NCBI RefSeq assembly: GCF_040518285.1
Contig: NZ_CP155449.1
Location: 3,906,001-3,970,000 of the forward strand
Length of the DNA stretch: 64,000 nt
Origin: Knoellia sp. S7-12
GTDB lineage: Bacteria; Actinomycetota; Actinomycetes; Actinomycetales; Dermatophilaceae
Direction of reading: 5' to 3'
This document shows positions 54,706 to 63,540 of this stretch, piece after piece (within the stretch, counting starts at the first letter, position 1; each line of letters opens with the position of its first letter). The notes under the pieces are model-generated. The model was given only the letters and a program-made list of their open reading frames with translations. It did no database searches and had not been told where the DNA came from. The position numbers and the translations under genes were made by a program.

Positions 54706-55686
54706 TCAATCCTGGTTTGCCGGAACGGCGTTCGCGTAGCGGCGGCCGAGGACACGCAGGTGCTCGACGAGCACGGGTGGCTCGGTGACGTGGAAGTCGA
54801 GACCGAGCATCCCGATCCAGACGGCCACGACCTCGACACTGTCACCACCGGTGACGAGGACAGAGTGCGTCTCGTCGACGGTCTCGACGACCCCCACTGC
54901 GGCGTGGATGCGGGACAGCACCTCGGCCGCAGGGGCATCGACAGCGATGCGGCAGTTGAACTTCCAGCCGGAGAAGGCGACCTCTCTCAGCACGAAGGAC
55001 GAATAGTCGCCTCCCTCAAGGGGATTCGCGACGAAGCGCCCAGCTCCAGGAGTTCGCAGCTCCAGCCAGTCGACCCGGAAGACCTGCCATTGACCCGTCG
55101 GCCGGCGACGGGCGACGACGTACCACCGCTCGTGCCAGCTCACGAGCCGATAGGGATCGGCCTCGACGCGCTCCTCCTCGTCACCGCCACCGGGGTGGTA
55201 GAAGAACCGCAGTCCCTCGCGGTCGCGCACCGCCGAGGCCAGCTCGGCGAGCAGCCCGACGTCAACGGGCGGCGCCTGCACGTTGCTGCTCGTGTTGTTG
55301 AGGCCGACGTCGGTGCTCTCGTGCAGCGCCCGCACGCGCCGTCGAAGCCGGTCCGGCAGCACGTGTTCGAGCTTGGACAGGGCAAGGGCACTCGACTCCT
55401 CGATCCCGCGGACCGCAGCGACGGAGCCCAGGCCCACGGCCACGGCGACCGCCTCGTCCGGCTCGAGCAGCAGCGGCGGCAGGCGTCCGTGGTCGCCGAA
55501 GCGGTAGCCGCCGGCAGGTCCGCGCACCGAGTCGATCGGGTAGCCGAGCTCGCGCAGCCGTTCGATGTCCTTGCGGATCGTGCGCTCGCCGACGTCGAGG
55601 CGGGCGGCGAGCTCGGTGCCCGAGACGATGTCGCGCGCCTGCAGCTGGCCGAGCATCGCCAGCAGCCGCGCCGAGGTCTGGAGCAC
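54706..55686 (-). CDS. WYL-domain transcriptional regulator (HTH_11 type)
   Basis: The 326-residue regulator has an N-terminal helix-turn-helix (ARLLAMLGQLQARDIVSGTE, ARLDVGERTIRKDIERLREL), the typical linker YPIDSVRGPAGGYRFGDHG and a WYL domain with DPYRLVSWHERWYVVARRRP (the WYV triad position), ending in a WCX region. WYL domains bind nucleic-acid or nucleotide ligands. GTG 55686 is used. It is divergent from the epoxide hydrolase gene with about 130 bp between them, so that gene is its likely target. Confidence 0.88.
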   Translation of the reverse strand: MLQTSARLLAMLGQLQARDIVSGTELAARLDVGERTIRKDIERLRELGYPIDSVRGPAGGYRFGDHGRLPPLLLEPDEAVAVAVGLGSVAAVRGIEESSALALSKLEHVLPDRLRRRVRALHESTDVGLNNTSSNVQAPPVDVGLLAELASAVRDREGLRFFYHPGGGDEEERVEADPYRLVSWHERWYVVARRRPTGQWQVFRVDWLELRTPGAGRFVANPLEGGDYSSFVLREVAFSGWKFNCRIAVDAPAAEVLSRIHAAVGVVETVDETHSVLVTGGDSVEVVAVWIGMLGLDFHVTEPPVLVEHLRVLGRRYANAVPANQD

Positions 55687-55764
55687 GACGATCTCCCAAC
55701 GTCTGCGGATGTGGCGGCTAGAGCGACCACATATGCAGACGCACGCCTGTCGAAAGTTCTTCTG

Positions 55765-55785
55765 GTTCCTATTTTAATCAGGAAC
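55765..55785. promoter_or_regulatory. Possible operator between the WYL regulator and epoxide hydrolase
   Basis: GTTCCT (55765-55770) and AGGAAC (55780-55785) form an inverted repeat with a 9-bp AT-rich spacer (TATTTTAAT), which itself could be a -10 region. It is placed in the shared 132-bp intergenic region of the divergent genes. It is a candidate WYL-regulator site, unproved. Confidence 0.5.
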
Positions 55786-55818
55786 GAAGCGTGCCGGAAC
55801 CCTTCCTACGGTACTTCC

Positions 55819-56934
55819 ATGAACACCAACGAGAACCCCCAGGCCCTGACCCTTCGACCCTTCACCGTCGCGATCCCGCAGAGCGAGCTCGACGACCTCC
55901 AGGCTCGCCTCGCCAGCACCCGCTACGCGGCCGAACCCACCACCGAGACCGGCACCGAGGACTGGACCCACGGCGCCCCGGTCTCCTACCTGCGCGCGAT
56001 GGTCGAGCACTGGCAGGACGGCTTCGACTGGCGCGCTCAGGAGGAGGCGATGAACGCCCACCCGCACTTCCTCACCGAGATCGACGGCCAGACGATCCAC
56101 TTCCTCCATGTCCGATCCGCCAATGAGGACGCCACGCCGCTCCTGCTCGCCCACACCTACCCCGGCTCGTTCGTCGACTTCCTCGACCTCATCCCGCACC
56201 TCACCGACGCCTTCCACCTCGTCATCCCGTCTCTGCCCGGCATCGGCTTCAGTCAGCCCCTGTCGGACGGCGAGTGGGACACCGCCCGCATCGCCCGCAC
56301 GTGGGACGCCCTGATGCGCGGCCTGGGCTACGAGTCCTACGGCGCGCACGGCTCCGACAACGGCGCGATGGTGTCGCGTGAGCTCGCGACGCTCGCACCC
56401 GAAGGCTTCCTCGGGGCGCACGTGCTGCAGCTCTTCTCCTTCCCGTCGGGGGACCCGAGCGAGTTCGAGAAGATGACGCCGGCCGACTACGGGGCGCTCG
56501 AGTTCGCCGGCTGGTTCCAGACGGTCAACGGGTTCGCACAGATGAACGCCTCACGGCCGCAGACGATCGCGGCCGCGCTGAGCGACTCACCGGTCGGACA
56601 GCTCGCCTACAACGAGCTCTTCGAGAACTTCGGCAACGGCACTGCGACCCTCACGCGCGACCAGGTCCTCACCCAGGTCAGCCTCTACTGGTTCACCAAC
56701 AGCAGCGCCGCCGCCGCCCGCTACTACTTCACCGAGAAGTCGGTCGAGGCCCGCGTCAACGAGGGAGCCATCGGAGTGGCGGTCTTCGCGGACGACTTCC
56801 GCTCGATGCGGCCCTTCGCGGAGCGCGACAACACCAACATCGTGTCGTGGACCGAGCACCCCAAGGGTGGGCACTTCGCCTCGATGGAGGTGCCAGCGGA
56901 GCTCGCCGCAGCGATCCGGGCCTTCTACGCCTGA
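55819..56934 (+). CDS. Epoxide hydrolase (EHN-type alpha/beta hydrolase)
   Basis: The 371-residue protein has the EHN N-terminal domain (LRPFTVAIPQSELDDLQARL, YLRAMVEHWQDGFDWRAQEE), the oxyanion region LLLAHTYPGSFVDFLDLIPH, the nucleophile Asp in YGAHGSDNGAMVSRE (Asp180) and the catalytic His in GGHFASMEVP (His352). The usual nucleophile context is GGDWG, and here it is GSDNG. It opens epoxides to diols. ATG 55819 is preferred over upstream in-frame starts, which run through the WYL gene. A 22-bp-arm palindrome follows the stop. Confidence 0.9.
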   Translation: MNTNENPQALTLRPFTVAIPQSELDDLQARLASTRYAAEPTTETGTEDWTHGAPVSYLRAMVEHWQDGFDWRAQEEAMNAHPHFLTEIDGQTIHFLHVRSANEDATPLLLAHTYPGSFVDFLDLIPHLTDAFHLVIPSLPGIGFSQPLSDGEWDTARIARTWDALMRGLGYESYGAHGSDNGAMVSRELATLAPEGFLGAHVLQLFSFPSGDPSEFEKMTPADYGALEFAGWFQTVNGFAQMNASRPQTIAAALSDSPVGQLAYNELFENFGNGTATLTRDQVLTQVSLYWFTNSSAAAARYYFTEKSVEARVNEGAIGVAVFADDFRSMRPFAERDNTNIVSWTEHPKGGHFASMEVPAELAAAIRAFYA

Positions 56935-56941
56935 AGGTCCT

Positions 56942-57004
56942 CGACTTATTGCGCAATCCGTCGGCGCGAGCGCAGCGAGTGACGACGGATTGCGCAATAA
57001 GTCG
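56942..57004. repeat. Palindromic element, intergenic copy
   Basis: A perfect 22-bp inverted repeat (56942-56963 and 56983-57004, starting CGACTTATTGCGC) flanks a 19-nt loop. It begins 7 bp after the epoxide hydrolase stop and ends 16 bp from the convergent ppsA stop. It may act as a bidirectional terminator. Its termini CGACTTATTGC match the element inside lutC at 60944-61018. Confidence 0.88.
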
Positions 57005-57020
57005 GTTGTGGGGGACTGGA

Positions 57021-59417
57021 TCAACCGGCGTGCTTCGCCAGCCGCAGCCAGGTGTCGACGACAGTGTCCGGGTTCAGTGACATCGACTCGATGCCCTGGT
57101 CGAGGAGCCAGTCGGCCAGATCTGGGTGGTCGGAGGGTCCCTGACCGCAGATCCCAACATATTTGCCACGCGCCTTGCAGGCCTCGATCGCCATGCTCAA
57201 CATCTTCTTGACCGCAGGGTCGCGCTCGTCAAAGCTGCCCGCCACGAGCGCGGAGTCACGGTCGAGCCCAAGGGTGAGCTGGGTGAGGTCGTTGGACCCG
57301 ATCGAGAACCCGTCGAAGTGATCGAGGAAGGCGTCCGCGTTGACGGCGTTCGAGGGGACCTCGCACATCATCACGACCTGGAGGTCGTTCTCGCCACGGC
57401 GCAGGCCGTGCTGGGCGAGCAGGTCGATGACTCCCTCGGCCTCGGCGATGGTGCGCACGAACGGGATCATGACCCGGACATTGGTCAGCCCCATGTCGTT
57501 GCGCACGAGCCGCAGCGCCTCGGCCTCCATCGCAAAGCACTCGGCGAAGTCGGCGGAGAGATAGCGAGCGGCCCCCCGGTAGCCGATCATCGGGTTCTCC
57601 TCGTGCGGCTCGTAGCGAGCGCCACCGAGCAGGCCGGCATACTCGTTCGATTTGAAGTCGGACATGCGCACGATGACCGGCTCGGGCGCAAAAGCCGCAG
57701 CGAGCATCGAGATGCCCTCGGCGACGCGCTGGACGAAGAAGTCGCGAGGCGAGTCGTAGGCCGCGATGAGCGCCTCGATCTCGGCCTTGATCTCGGGCTC
57801 CTGGTCGTCGAGCTCGAGCAGCGCCCGCGGGTGGATCCCGATCTGGCGGTTGATGATGAACTCGAGTCGAGCGAGCCCAATTCCCTTGTTGGGCAGGCGA
57901 GAGAACTCGAAAGCCTGATCGGGGGTGCCGACGTTCATCATGATCTTGACCGGCACCTCCGGCATGTCGTCGAGCTCGGTCTCGGACACGGAGAACGCGC
58001 GAAGGCCCTCATAGACGAGCCCGGTGTCACCCTCGGCGCACGACACGGTGACCTCGCGACCGTCGGCGAGGTCGCGGGTGGCCGAGCCGGTCCCGACCAC
58101 CGCGGGGATGCCGAGCTCGCGGGCGATGATCGCGGCGTGACAGGTGCGGCCGCCCCGGTTGGTGACGATGGCGCTGGCGCGCTTCATCACTGGCTCCCAG
58201 TCAGGGTCGGTCATGTCGGCAACGAGGACCTCACCGGCCTGGAAGTCGTGCATGGCGTCGGCGGAGGCGAGGACCCGCACGGGGCCGGCCCCGATCTTCT
58301 GGCCGATGGCTCGACCCTCGACGATGACCGGCCCGGTCTCGTCCATGCGGAAGCGCCGCAGGGTGTTGCCCGTCTGGCGCGACTTCACCGTTTCGGGCCG
58401 CGCCTGCAGGATGTAGAGCTGGCCGTCGACGCCGTCCTTGCCCCACTCGATGTCCATGGGCCGGCCGTAGTGCTCCTCGATCTTGAGCGCGTGCTCGGCG
58501 AGCTCGGTGACCTCGGCATCGGTGAGGCTGAGGCGGGCCTGGTCAGCGGGCGCGACGTCGACGAAGTCGATCGAGCGGCCGACGGCATCGTCCTGCGTGT
58601 AGACCATCTTGGTGGCCTTGCCGCCGACCCCGCGCTTGAGGATCGCGAAGCGACCGGCTCGGAGCGCGGGCTTGTAGACATAGAACTCGTCGGGGTTCAC
58701 GGCGCCCTGTACGACGGCCTCCCCGAGGCCATAGCTGCTCGTGATGAAGACCGCGTCCGAGAAGCCCGACTCCGTGTCGATCGTGAACATCACACCGGAC
58801 GACCCGATGTCGGAGCGCACCATGCGCTGGATGCCCGCGGAGAGGGCCACGCTCTCGTGGTCGAAGTTGCTGTGCACGCGGTAGGCGATGGCGCGGTCGT
58901 TGTAGAGCGAGGCAAAGACCCGCTTGATCGCCAGCAGGATGTTGTCGATGCCGCGCACGTTGAGGAACGTCTCCTGCTGACCGGCGAAGCTCGCGTCCGG
59001 CAGGTCCTCGGCCGTCGCGCTGGAACGCACCGCCCAGCTCACGTCCTCTCCCGCGTCGCCGACAAGACGTTCGTATGCCGTACGAATCTCGTCCTCGAGG
59101 TCGGCCGGGAACGGCTGCTTCTCCACCAAGTCACGGATCTCGGCGCCAGCGACGACGAGCGCACGCGTGTCCTCAACGTCGAGGTCGGCCAGCACGGCGT
59201 TGATGCGGTCGGCGAGACCCTCGTGGGAGAGGAAGCGTCGATAGGCCTCGGCCGTCGTCGCGAAACCGTCGGGCACGCGCACCCCTGCCTTGGACAGGTG
59301 CTGGACCATCTCGCCGAGAGAGGCGTTCTTGCCGCCGACGCGCTCGACATCGTGGAGTCCGAGGTCGGCGAACCAGACGACGTTCTCGCTGGCAGTGCCC
59401 TGGTCTGTGGCGGTCAT
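57021..59417 (-). CDS. ppsA: Phosphoenolpyruvate synthase
   Basis: The 798-residue enzyme has the ATP-grasp domain ([40 protein letters not shown] with the nucleotide loop), the phosphohistidine domain with the catalytic His in [20 protein letters not shown] (His427), and the PEP-binding TIM barrel ([58 protein letters not shown]). It converts pyruvate, ATP and water to PEP, AMP and phosphate, for gluconeogenesis. ATG 59417 has AAAGGA eight bases upstream. It follows its regulator and lutABC on the same strand. Confidence 0.96.
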   Translation of the reverse strand: MTATDQGTASENVVWFADLGLHDVERVGGKNASLGEMVQHLSKAGVRVPDGFATTAEAYRRFLSHEGLADRINAVLADLDVEDTRALVVAGAEIRDLVEKQPFPADLEDEIRTAYERLVGDAGEDVSWAVRSSATAEDLPDASFAGQQETFLNVRGIDNILLAIKRVFASLYNDRAIAYRVHSNFDHESVALSAGIQRMVRSDIGSSGVMFTIDTESGFSDAVFITSSYGLGEAVVQGAVNPDEFYVYKPALRAGRFAILKRGVGGKATKMVYTQDDAVGRSIDFVDVAPADQARLSLTDAEVTELAEHALKIEEHYGRPMDIEWGKDGVDGQLYILQARPETVKSRQTGNTLRRFRMDETGPVIVEGRAIGQKIGAGPVRVLASADAMHDFQAGEVLVADMTDPDWEPVMKRASAIVTNRGGRTCHAAIIARELGIPAVVGTGSATRDLADGREVTVSCAEGDTGLVYEGLRAFSVSETELDDMPEVPVKIMMNVGTPDQAFEFSRLPNKGIGLARLEFIINRQIGIHPRALLELDDQEPEIKAEIEALIAAYDSPRDFFVQRVAEGISMLAAAFAPEPVIVRMSDFKSNEYAGLLGGARYEPHEENPMIGYRGAARYLSADFAECFAMEAEALRLVRNDMGLTNVRVMIPFVRTIAEAEGVIDLLAQHGLRRGENDLQVVMMCEVPSNAVNADAFLDHFDGFSIGSNDLTQLTLGLDRDSALVAGSFDERDPAVKKMLSMAIEACKARGKYVGICGQGPSDHPDLADWLLDQGIESMSLNPDTVVDTWLRLAKHAG

Positions 59418-59456
59418 TGGCAGGTCCTTTGCGTGGGTTCCGTTGAACTGGTTCGG

Positions 59457-59495
59457 CTGGACTGGCTGGGCTGGACTGGCTGGGCTGGACTGGCT
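59457..59495. repeat. Tandem 14-bp repeat between the PSRP gene and ppsA
   Basis: The unit CTGGACTGGCTGGG occurs as 59457-59470, 59471-59484 and a partial third at 59485-59495. It fills the middle of the 83-bp gap between the PEP synthase regulator stop and the ppsA start. It may affect mRNA structure or vary in copy number. Confidence 0.9.
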
Positions 59496-59500
59496 CGATG

Positions 59501-60343
59501 TCAGCTGAAGTCGGGCAGGCGACTGCTCTGCATGATGACAGTCGCCATCTCCTCCACCGACATCTTGGCGGAGTTGATGGAGGGGATTCGGTGCGCCCGA
59601 TAGAGCGCCTCGGCTCGGCGCAGCTCGTGACTGCATTGGGCGAGGCTCGCATAGGTCGATCCGGGTCTGCGTTCCCCTCTCACCTGGCTGAGCCGGGCCG
59701 GGGTCGAGAGCAGGCCGAAGCACTTGTCGCCGAGGTCCTTGACGGGGCGCGGGAGCTCGTCGGAGTCGAAGTCCTCGGGGACGAGGGGGTAGTTCGCGAC
59801 CTTGAGGCCGTGCTGGAGGGCGAGATACATCGAGGTCGGGGTCTTCCCACACCGTGATGGCGCCACGAGGATGAGGTCCGCCTGCACGAGGTTGCGCAAA
59901 CTGGCGCCGTCATCGTGCTCCATCGCGAACTCGATCGCCTGCATCCGCCGGTCATAGCGCAGGGTGTCGCCGACCCCGTGCAGCGCGGTGGCGCTGTGGG
60001 TGGCGTTGACGTGAAGGACGCGCTCGACCGTGTCCAGGTGGGAGCCGAACAGGTCGATGAACGCAGCCTTGGTGCCCTGGAGGACCTGGCGGATCTCGCC
60101 GTCGGACACCGTCGAGAAGACCAGCGGCGTCACCGTCTCGCTCACGGCGCCATCGATCTGGGCGAGGACCGTGGTGGCCTGCTCCGCGGTGATGATGAAG
60201 GGGATTTTGCGGCGCGTGAACGTCAGGCCGGGGAACTGGGCGAGCATGAGGTTGCCCAGGGTCTCGGCCGAGATACCGGTCCCGCCCGCGACAAAGAACA
60301 CGGGTGTGGCGCTGGGCACCTCGCTGCTGTCGACGACGTCCAT
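59501..60343 (-). CDS. ppsR: PEP synthase regulatory protein (kinase/pyrophosphorylase)
   Basis: The 280-residue DUF299 protein has [40 protein letters not shown], the P-loop region [20 protein letters not shown] (residues about 155-175) and [20 protein letters not shown]. Such proteins use ADP to phosphorylate and inactivate PEP synthase and use phosphate to reactivate it. The target gene ppsA lies 83 bp downstream. It starts 12 bp after the lutC stop, so it is in the lut transcript. Confidence 0.93.
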   Translation of the reverse strand: MDVVDSSEVPSATPVFFVAGGTGISAETLGNLMLAQFPGLTFTRRKIPFIITAEQATTVLAQIDGAVSETVTPLVFSTVSDGEIRQVLQGTKAAFIDLFGSHLDTVERVLHVNATHSATALHGVGDTLRYDRRMQAIEFAMEHDDGASLRNLVQADLILVAPSRCGKTPTSMYLALQHGLKVANYPLVPEDFDSDELPRPVKDLGDKCFGLLSTPARLSQVRGERRPGSTYASLAQCSHELRRAEALYRAHRIPSINSAKMSVEEMATVIMQSSRLPDFS

Positions 60344-60355
60344 CCCTGCAGCCTC

Positions 60356-61090
60356 TCAGCCTTGGCTGGTCCGCGGCCAGTGGGTGTCCGCGACGAGGAC
60401 GACGATGAGGTTGCGTGGCCCGTGAACTCCCTCGACGCGCTGCAGCTCGATGTCGCTCGTGGCGCTCGGGCCGCTGATCCAGGTGAGCACCCGCTGGGGT
60501 GCGCCTTGGGTGCGTAGCCGGGCCACGGCTTCGGGCACGTCGTGAACGATCTGCTCGGCTCGGATGACGCAGACGTGGGTGTCCGGGACGAGAGTGAGCG
60601 CGCGCCGACCCTGGTCGAGGCCGTGGTCGAGCACGATGGTGCCAGTCGTCGCGATGCCCACAGCCGATCCGGTCACCACGGCATCCACGGTGTCCAGCAC
60701 CAGCGCGGACGTCGCCTCCGCCTCGTCGCGGACCTCGACGTCGGCCTCGATCGCCACCCGCCAGGCTGCTTCCAGTCCCCCGGGCAGGACGGCCGACGTG
60801 CAGCCGAGTTCCCGCAGGACGCCGGCGATGGCGGCGCCGACACCCGGCTCTCCCGCCGCCGCGTCGACCCGGATGACCGTCGCCTGGTAGTCGGCGACGT
60901 TCTCGGCGAACAGCTCCAGCGTCTCCGGCCCCGCCCCCGCGAGCGACTTATTGCCCGTTTGGCCACCACCCAGCGACCGTTCGCCGGCCGATGAACTGGC
61001 CAAACGGGCAATAAGTCGGGGTGAGGGATCAGTGGTCACGTCGGTCAGGGCTGCCCGCACCCTGGCAAGGATCTCGTCGCGGGCGTTCAT
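60356..61090 (-). CDS. lutC: LutC-family lactate utilization protein carrying a palindromic insertion
   Basis: The 244-residue LUD-domain protein has MNARDEILARVRAAL at its start and the LUD core LFAENVADYQATVIRVDAAA, SALVLDTVDAVVTGSAVGIA, GTIVLDHGLDQGRRALTLVP and GVHGPRNLIVVLV. Residues 25-49 are encoded by a complete palindromic element (60944-61018). Homologues, as I recall them, have a short Pro/Arg/Tyr segment there. LutABC oxidises L-lactate to pyruvate with Fe-S clusters. ATG 61090 overlaps the LutB stop (ATGA). Confidence 0.92.
   Translation of the reverse strand: MNARDEILARVRAALTDVTTDPSPRLIARLASSSAGERSLGGGQTGNKSLAGAGPETLELFAENVADYQATVIRVDAAAGEPGVGAAIAGVLRELGCTSAVLPGGLEAAWRVAIEADVEVRDEAEATSALVLDTVDAVVTGSAVGIATTGTIVLDHGLDQGRRALTLVPDTHVCVIRAEQIVHDVPEAVARLRTQGAPQRVLTWISGPSATSDIELQRVEGVHGPRNLIVVLVADTHWPRTSQG
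60944..61018. repeat. Palindromic element, copy inside lutC
   Basis: A perfect 22-bp inverted repeat (60944-60965 and 60997-61018) with a 31-nt loop. The outer ends read CGACTTATTGC and match the intergenic element at 56942-57004. The 75 bp are exactly 25 codons in the lutC frame and contain no stop in that frame. This is like the palindromic elements found in frame within rickettsial genes. Confidence 0.88.
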
Positions 61091-62625
61091 CGTTCGTCCC
61101 CGTCGCTGTCGGGCAGGCCGCCTTCACTGCCGGGTATGCCGTCCGCTCGCCCTCGGGCCTGCCCGTCGCCATCGCGTCCGTCGTGCTCGCGAACCCACCA
61201 CTGTCGGAACGTCTCCTTGGGCGGGGTGGGGAGGTCCCGCGCGTCCGTCCACGCACCGAGTCCGGGCACGGACCGGATCGTGCGCCCGCCGATGAGCCGC
61301 CCCGCGGTCGTCGCGCCCTTTTGTGCAACGGCCAGTCTTTTGGGGTCTGACAGCACCCAGGCCGCGGCCTTCATGGCCGCCGACTCCGCGCGGTGACCGC
61401 CCTGCTGGGCGACCGTGCCGCGCAGCTGGACGAGGAGCTCGGGGATGTTGATCCGCACCGGGCACGCGTCGAAGCAGGCTCCGCACAGGCTCGAGGCATA
61501 GGGCAGGGACTGGTCGATCTCGCTCGCGGTCCCCCGCAGCTGCGGGTTGAGGATGGCACCGATCGGCCCCGGATAGACCGAGCCGTAGGCGTGGCCGCCG
61601 GTGCGTTCATAGACGGGGCAGACGTTGAGGCAGGCCGAGCAGCGGATGCACCGCAACGCCTGTCGCCCAACGGAATCCGCGAGGACGTGGCTCCGGCCGT
61701 TGTCGAGGAGGATGACGTGCACCTCCTGGGGGCCGTCACCCTCGTGCACCCCTGACCACATGGTCGTGTAGGGGTTCATCCGCTCCCCGGTGCTCGATCT
61801 CGGGAGCAGCTGCAGCATCGGCCCGAGGTCCTCCCACGTCGGCAGGACCTTCTCGATGCCGACGACCGAGATGAGTGTCTCGGGCAGGGTCAGGCACATG
61901 CGCCCGTTGCCTTCGGACTCGACGACGACGAGGGTGCCGGTGTCGGCGATGGCGAAGTTCGCACCCGAGACGGCGACCTTGGCGCGCAGGAACTTCTCGC
62001 GCAGGTGGACCCGGGCCGCCTCGGCGAGACCGGCGGGGTCGTCGGTGAGGTCGTCGGGTGCGGGGCGCCCGACCTTGCCCATCTCGCGGATGAAGATGTC
62101 GCGGATTTCGGTGCGGTTGCGGTGGATCGCGGGGACGAGGATGTGGCTGGGTCGGTCGTGCCCGAGCTGCACGATGAGCTCGGCGAGGTCGGTCTCCCAC
62201 GCGTTGATGCCAGCAGCCTCCAGGGCTTCGTTGAGCTCGATCTCCTGGGTCGCCATGGACTTCACCTTGACGACCTCGTCGACCTCCTTGGACCGCGCGA
62301 TGTCGATGACGATCCGGTTGGCCTCATCGGCATCTCGCGCCCAGTGCACGACCGCGCCGTTTGCGACCAGTGACGCCTCGAGGTGCTCGAGGTAGTCGCC
62401 GAGGTGGTGCAGCGCCTCGTCCTTGGACTGCGCTCCGGCAACGCGCAGGGCCTCCCACTCGGGCACCTCGGCGACGACAGACGCACGCTTGGCCCGGATC
62501 GTGTGCGTCGCGTTGCGCAGGTTGGTCCGCTGCTGCGTGTTGGCCAGGGCCTCGCGTGCAGCCTCGGGGAACGCCGGCATACCGACGAAGGTCGCGGACG
62601 TCTCCTGGACGGGTCCGATGCTCAT
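61087..62625 (-). CDS. lutB: LutB-family iron-sulfur protein
   Basis: The 512-residue protein has a LUD domain (residues about 65-290, with RAKVAVSGANFAIADTGTLV and SEGNGRMCLTLPETLISVVG) and two Fe-S binding sets: CIRCSACLNVCPVYERTGGH and SLCGACFDACPVRINIPELL. It ends beyond the usual PPKETFRQWWV with a 25-residue polar tail that includes RADGIPG and an ATA codon. ATG 62625 has AGGAG nine bases upstream and overlaps the LutA stop (ATGA). It works with LutA and LutC to oxidise lactate at the membrane. Confidence 0.94.
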   Translation of the reverse strand: MSIGPVQETSATFVGMPAFPEAAREALANTQQRTNLRNATHTIRAKRASVVAEVPEWEALRVAGAQSKDEALHHLGDYLEHLEASLVANGAVVHWARDADEANRIVIDIARSKEVDEVVKVKSMATQEIELNEALEAAGINAWETDLAELIVQLGHDRPSHILVPAIHRNRTEIRDIFIREMGKVGRPAPDDLTDDPAGLAEAARVHLREKFLRAKVAVSGANFAIADTGTLVVVESEGNGRMCLTLPETLISVVGIEKVLPTWEDLGPMLQLLPRSSTGERMNPYTTMWSGVHEGDGPQEVHVILLDNGRSHVLADSVGRQALRCIRCSACLNVCPVYERTGGHAYGSVYPGPIGAILNPQLRGTASEIDQSLPYASSLCGACFDACPVRINIPELLVQLRGTVAQQGGHRAESAAMKAAAWVLSDPKRLAVAQKGATTAGRLIGGRTIRSVPGLGAWTDARDLPTPPKETFRQWWVREHDGRDGDGQARGRADGIPGSEGGLPDSDGDER

Positions 62626-63392
62626 GACGGGTTCTCCTGCGTCGAGGCGAGGATCTCGGCGAGATGCATGCGACGTATGCCGGAGCGTTGCCTTCCGAGG
62701 ATCCCACCGATGTGTGCCAGGCAGGAGTTGTCGCCGGCAACGAGGACCTCGGCCCCGGTGTCGGTCACGTGCTGCGCCTTGTCGGTGCCCATCGCGACGG
62801 AGACGTCGGCGTTCTTCATCGCGAACGTCCCACCGAAGCCGCAGCACTCCTCGGCACCGGGCAGGTCCACCAGGTCGATGCCCCGCACGGCGCGCAGCAG
62901 CTGGAGCGGGCGGTCACCGACCCGCAGCATCCTCAGGGAGTGACACGTGGGGTGATAGGTGACGCGGTGGGGGAAGAAGGCGCCCACGTCGGTCACCTGG
63001 AGCACGTCGACGAGGAACTCCGACAGCTCGTAGACCTTGGGGGAGACCCGCTCGACCTCCGAGGCGAGCCCCGGATCGCCGGACAGGCGGGCGATCATCG
63101 GGTGCTGCTCACGCACCGATCCGACACACGAACCCGAAGGCGCCACGACTGCGTCGTAGTCCCCGAACACGTCGACGAAGCGAGCGACGAGCGGAACGGC
63201 CTCACCGGCATACCCCGTGTTCGTCAGCATCTGCCCGCAGCAGGTCTGCTCCATCGGGAACTCGACGCTCACCCCGAGACGCTCGAGCAGGCGCACCGTC
63301 GCCTTGGGCGCCTCCGGCCACATCGTGTCGTTGAAACAGGTGGCGAAGAGGGCGACCCGAAGGTCAGTGTCGCGAGGCGTCATTGCCGTCAT
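62622..63392 (-). CDS. lutA: LutA-family (CCG-domain) iron-sulfur oxidoreductase subunit
   Basis: The 256-residue protein has two Cys-rich CCG repeats: RVALFATCFNDTMWPEAPKA with EFPMEQTCCGQMLTNTGYAG, and VTYHPTCHSLRMLRVGDRPL with DLPGAEECCGFGGTFAMKNA. These bind an Fe-S or non-cubane cluster as in heterodisulfide reductase B. ATG 63392 (MTAMTPRDTD) or ATG 63383 is the start; an upstream frame lacks similarity. It is the first gene of the lutABC-ppsR-ppsA operon. Confidence 0.93.
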   Translation of the reverse strand: MTAMTPRDTDLRVALFATCFNDTMWPEAPKATVRLLERLGVSVEFPMEQTCCGQMLTNTGYAGEAVPLVARFVDVFGDYDAVVAPSGSCVGSVREQHPMIARLSGDPGLASEVERVSPKVYELSEFLVDVLQVTDVGAFFPHRVTYHPTCHSLRMLRVGDRPLQLLRAVRGIDLVDLPGAEECCGFGGTFAMKNADVSVAMGTDKAQHVTDTGAEVLVAGDNSCLAHIGGILGRQRSGIRRMHLAEILASTQENPS

Positions 63393-63540
63393 GGGGCCAT
63401 CCAAGCAAGAACCGTCAACGGAAGCCCGCAATGTCGATGTATCTGCGGTGCACAACTCGCCCTCTTGTCACATGACAGGCGGCGGAAACCGTTCTCGATC
63501 ACCGGCATCGAGCTCCGCCGACTGGAACTGGAGGGGTCCC

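Noticed and set aside
57126..59603. Open frame of 825 codons antisense to ppsA
   Set aside because: It lacks any recognisable domain and exactly shadows ppsA, which has all its catalytic motifs.
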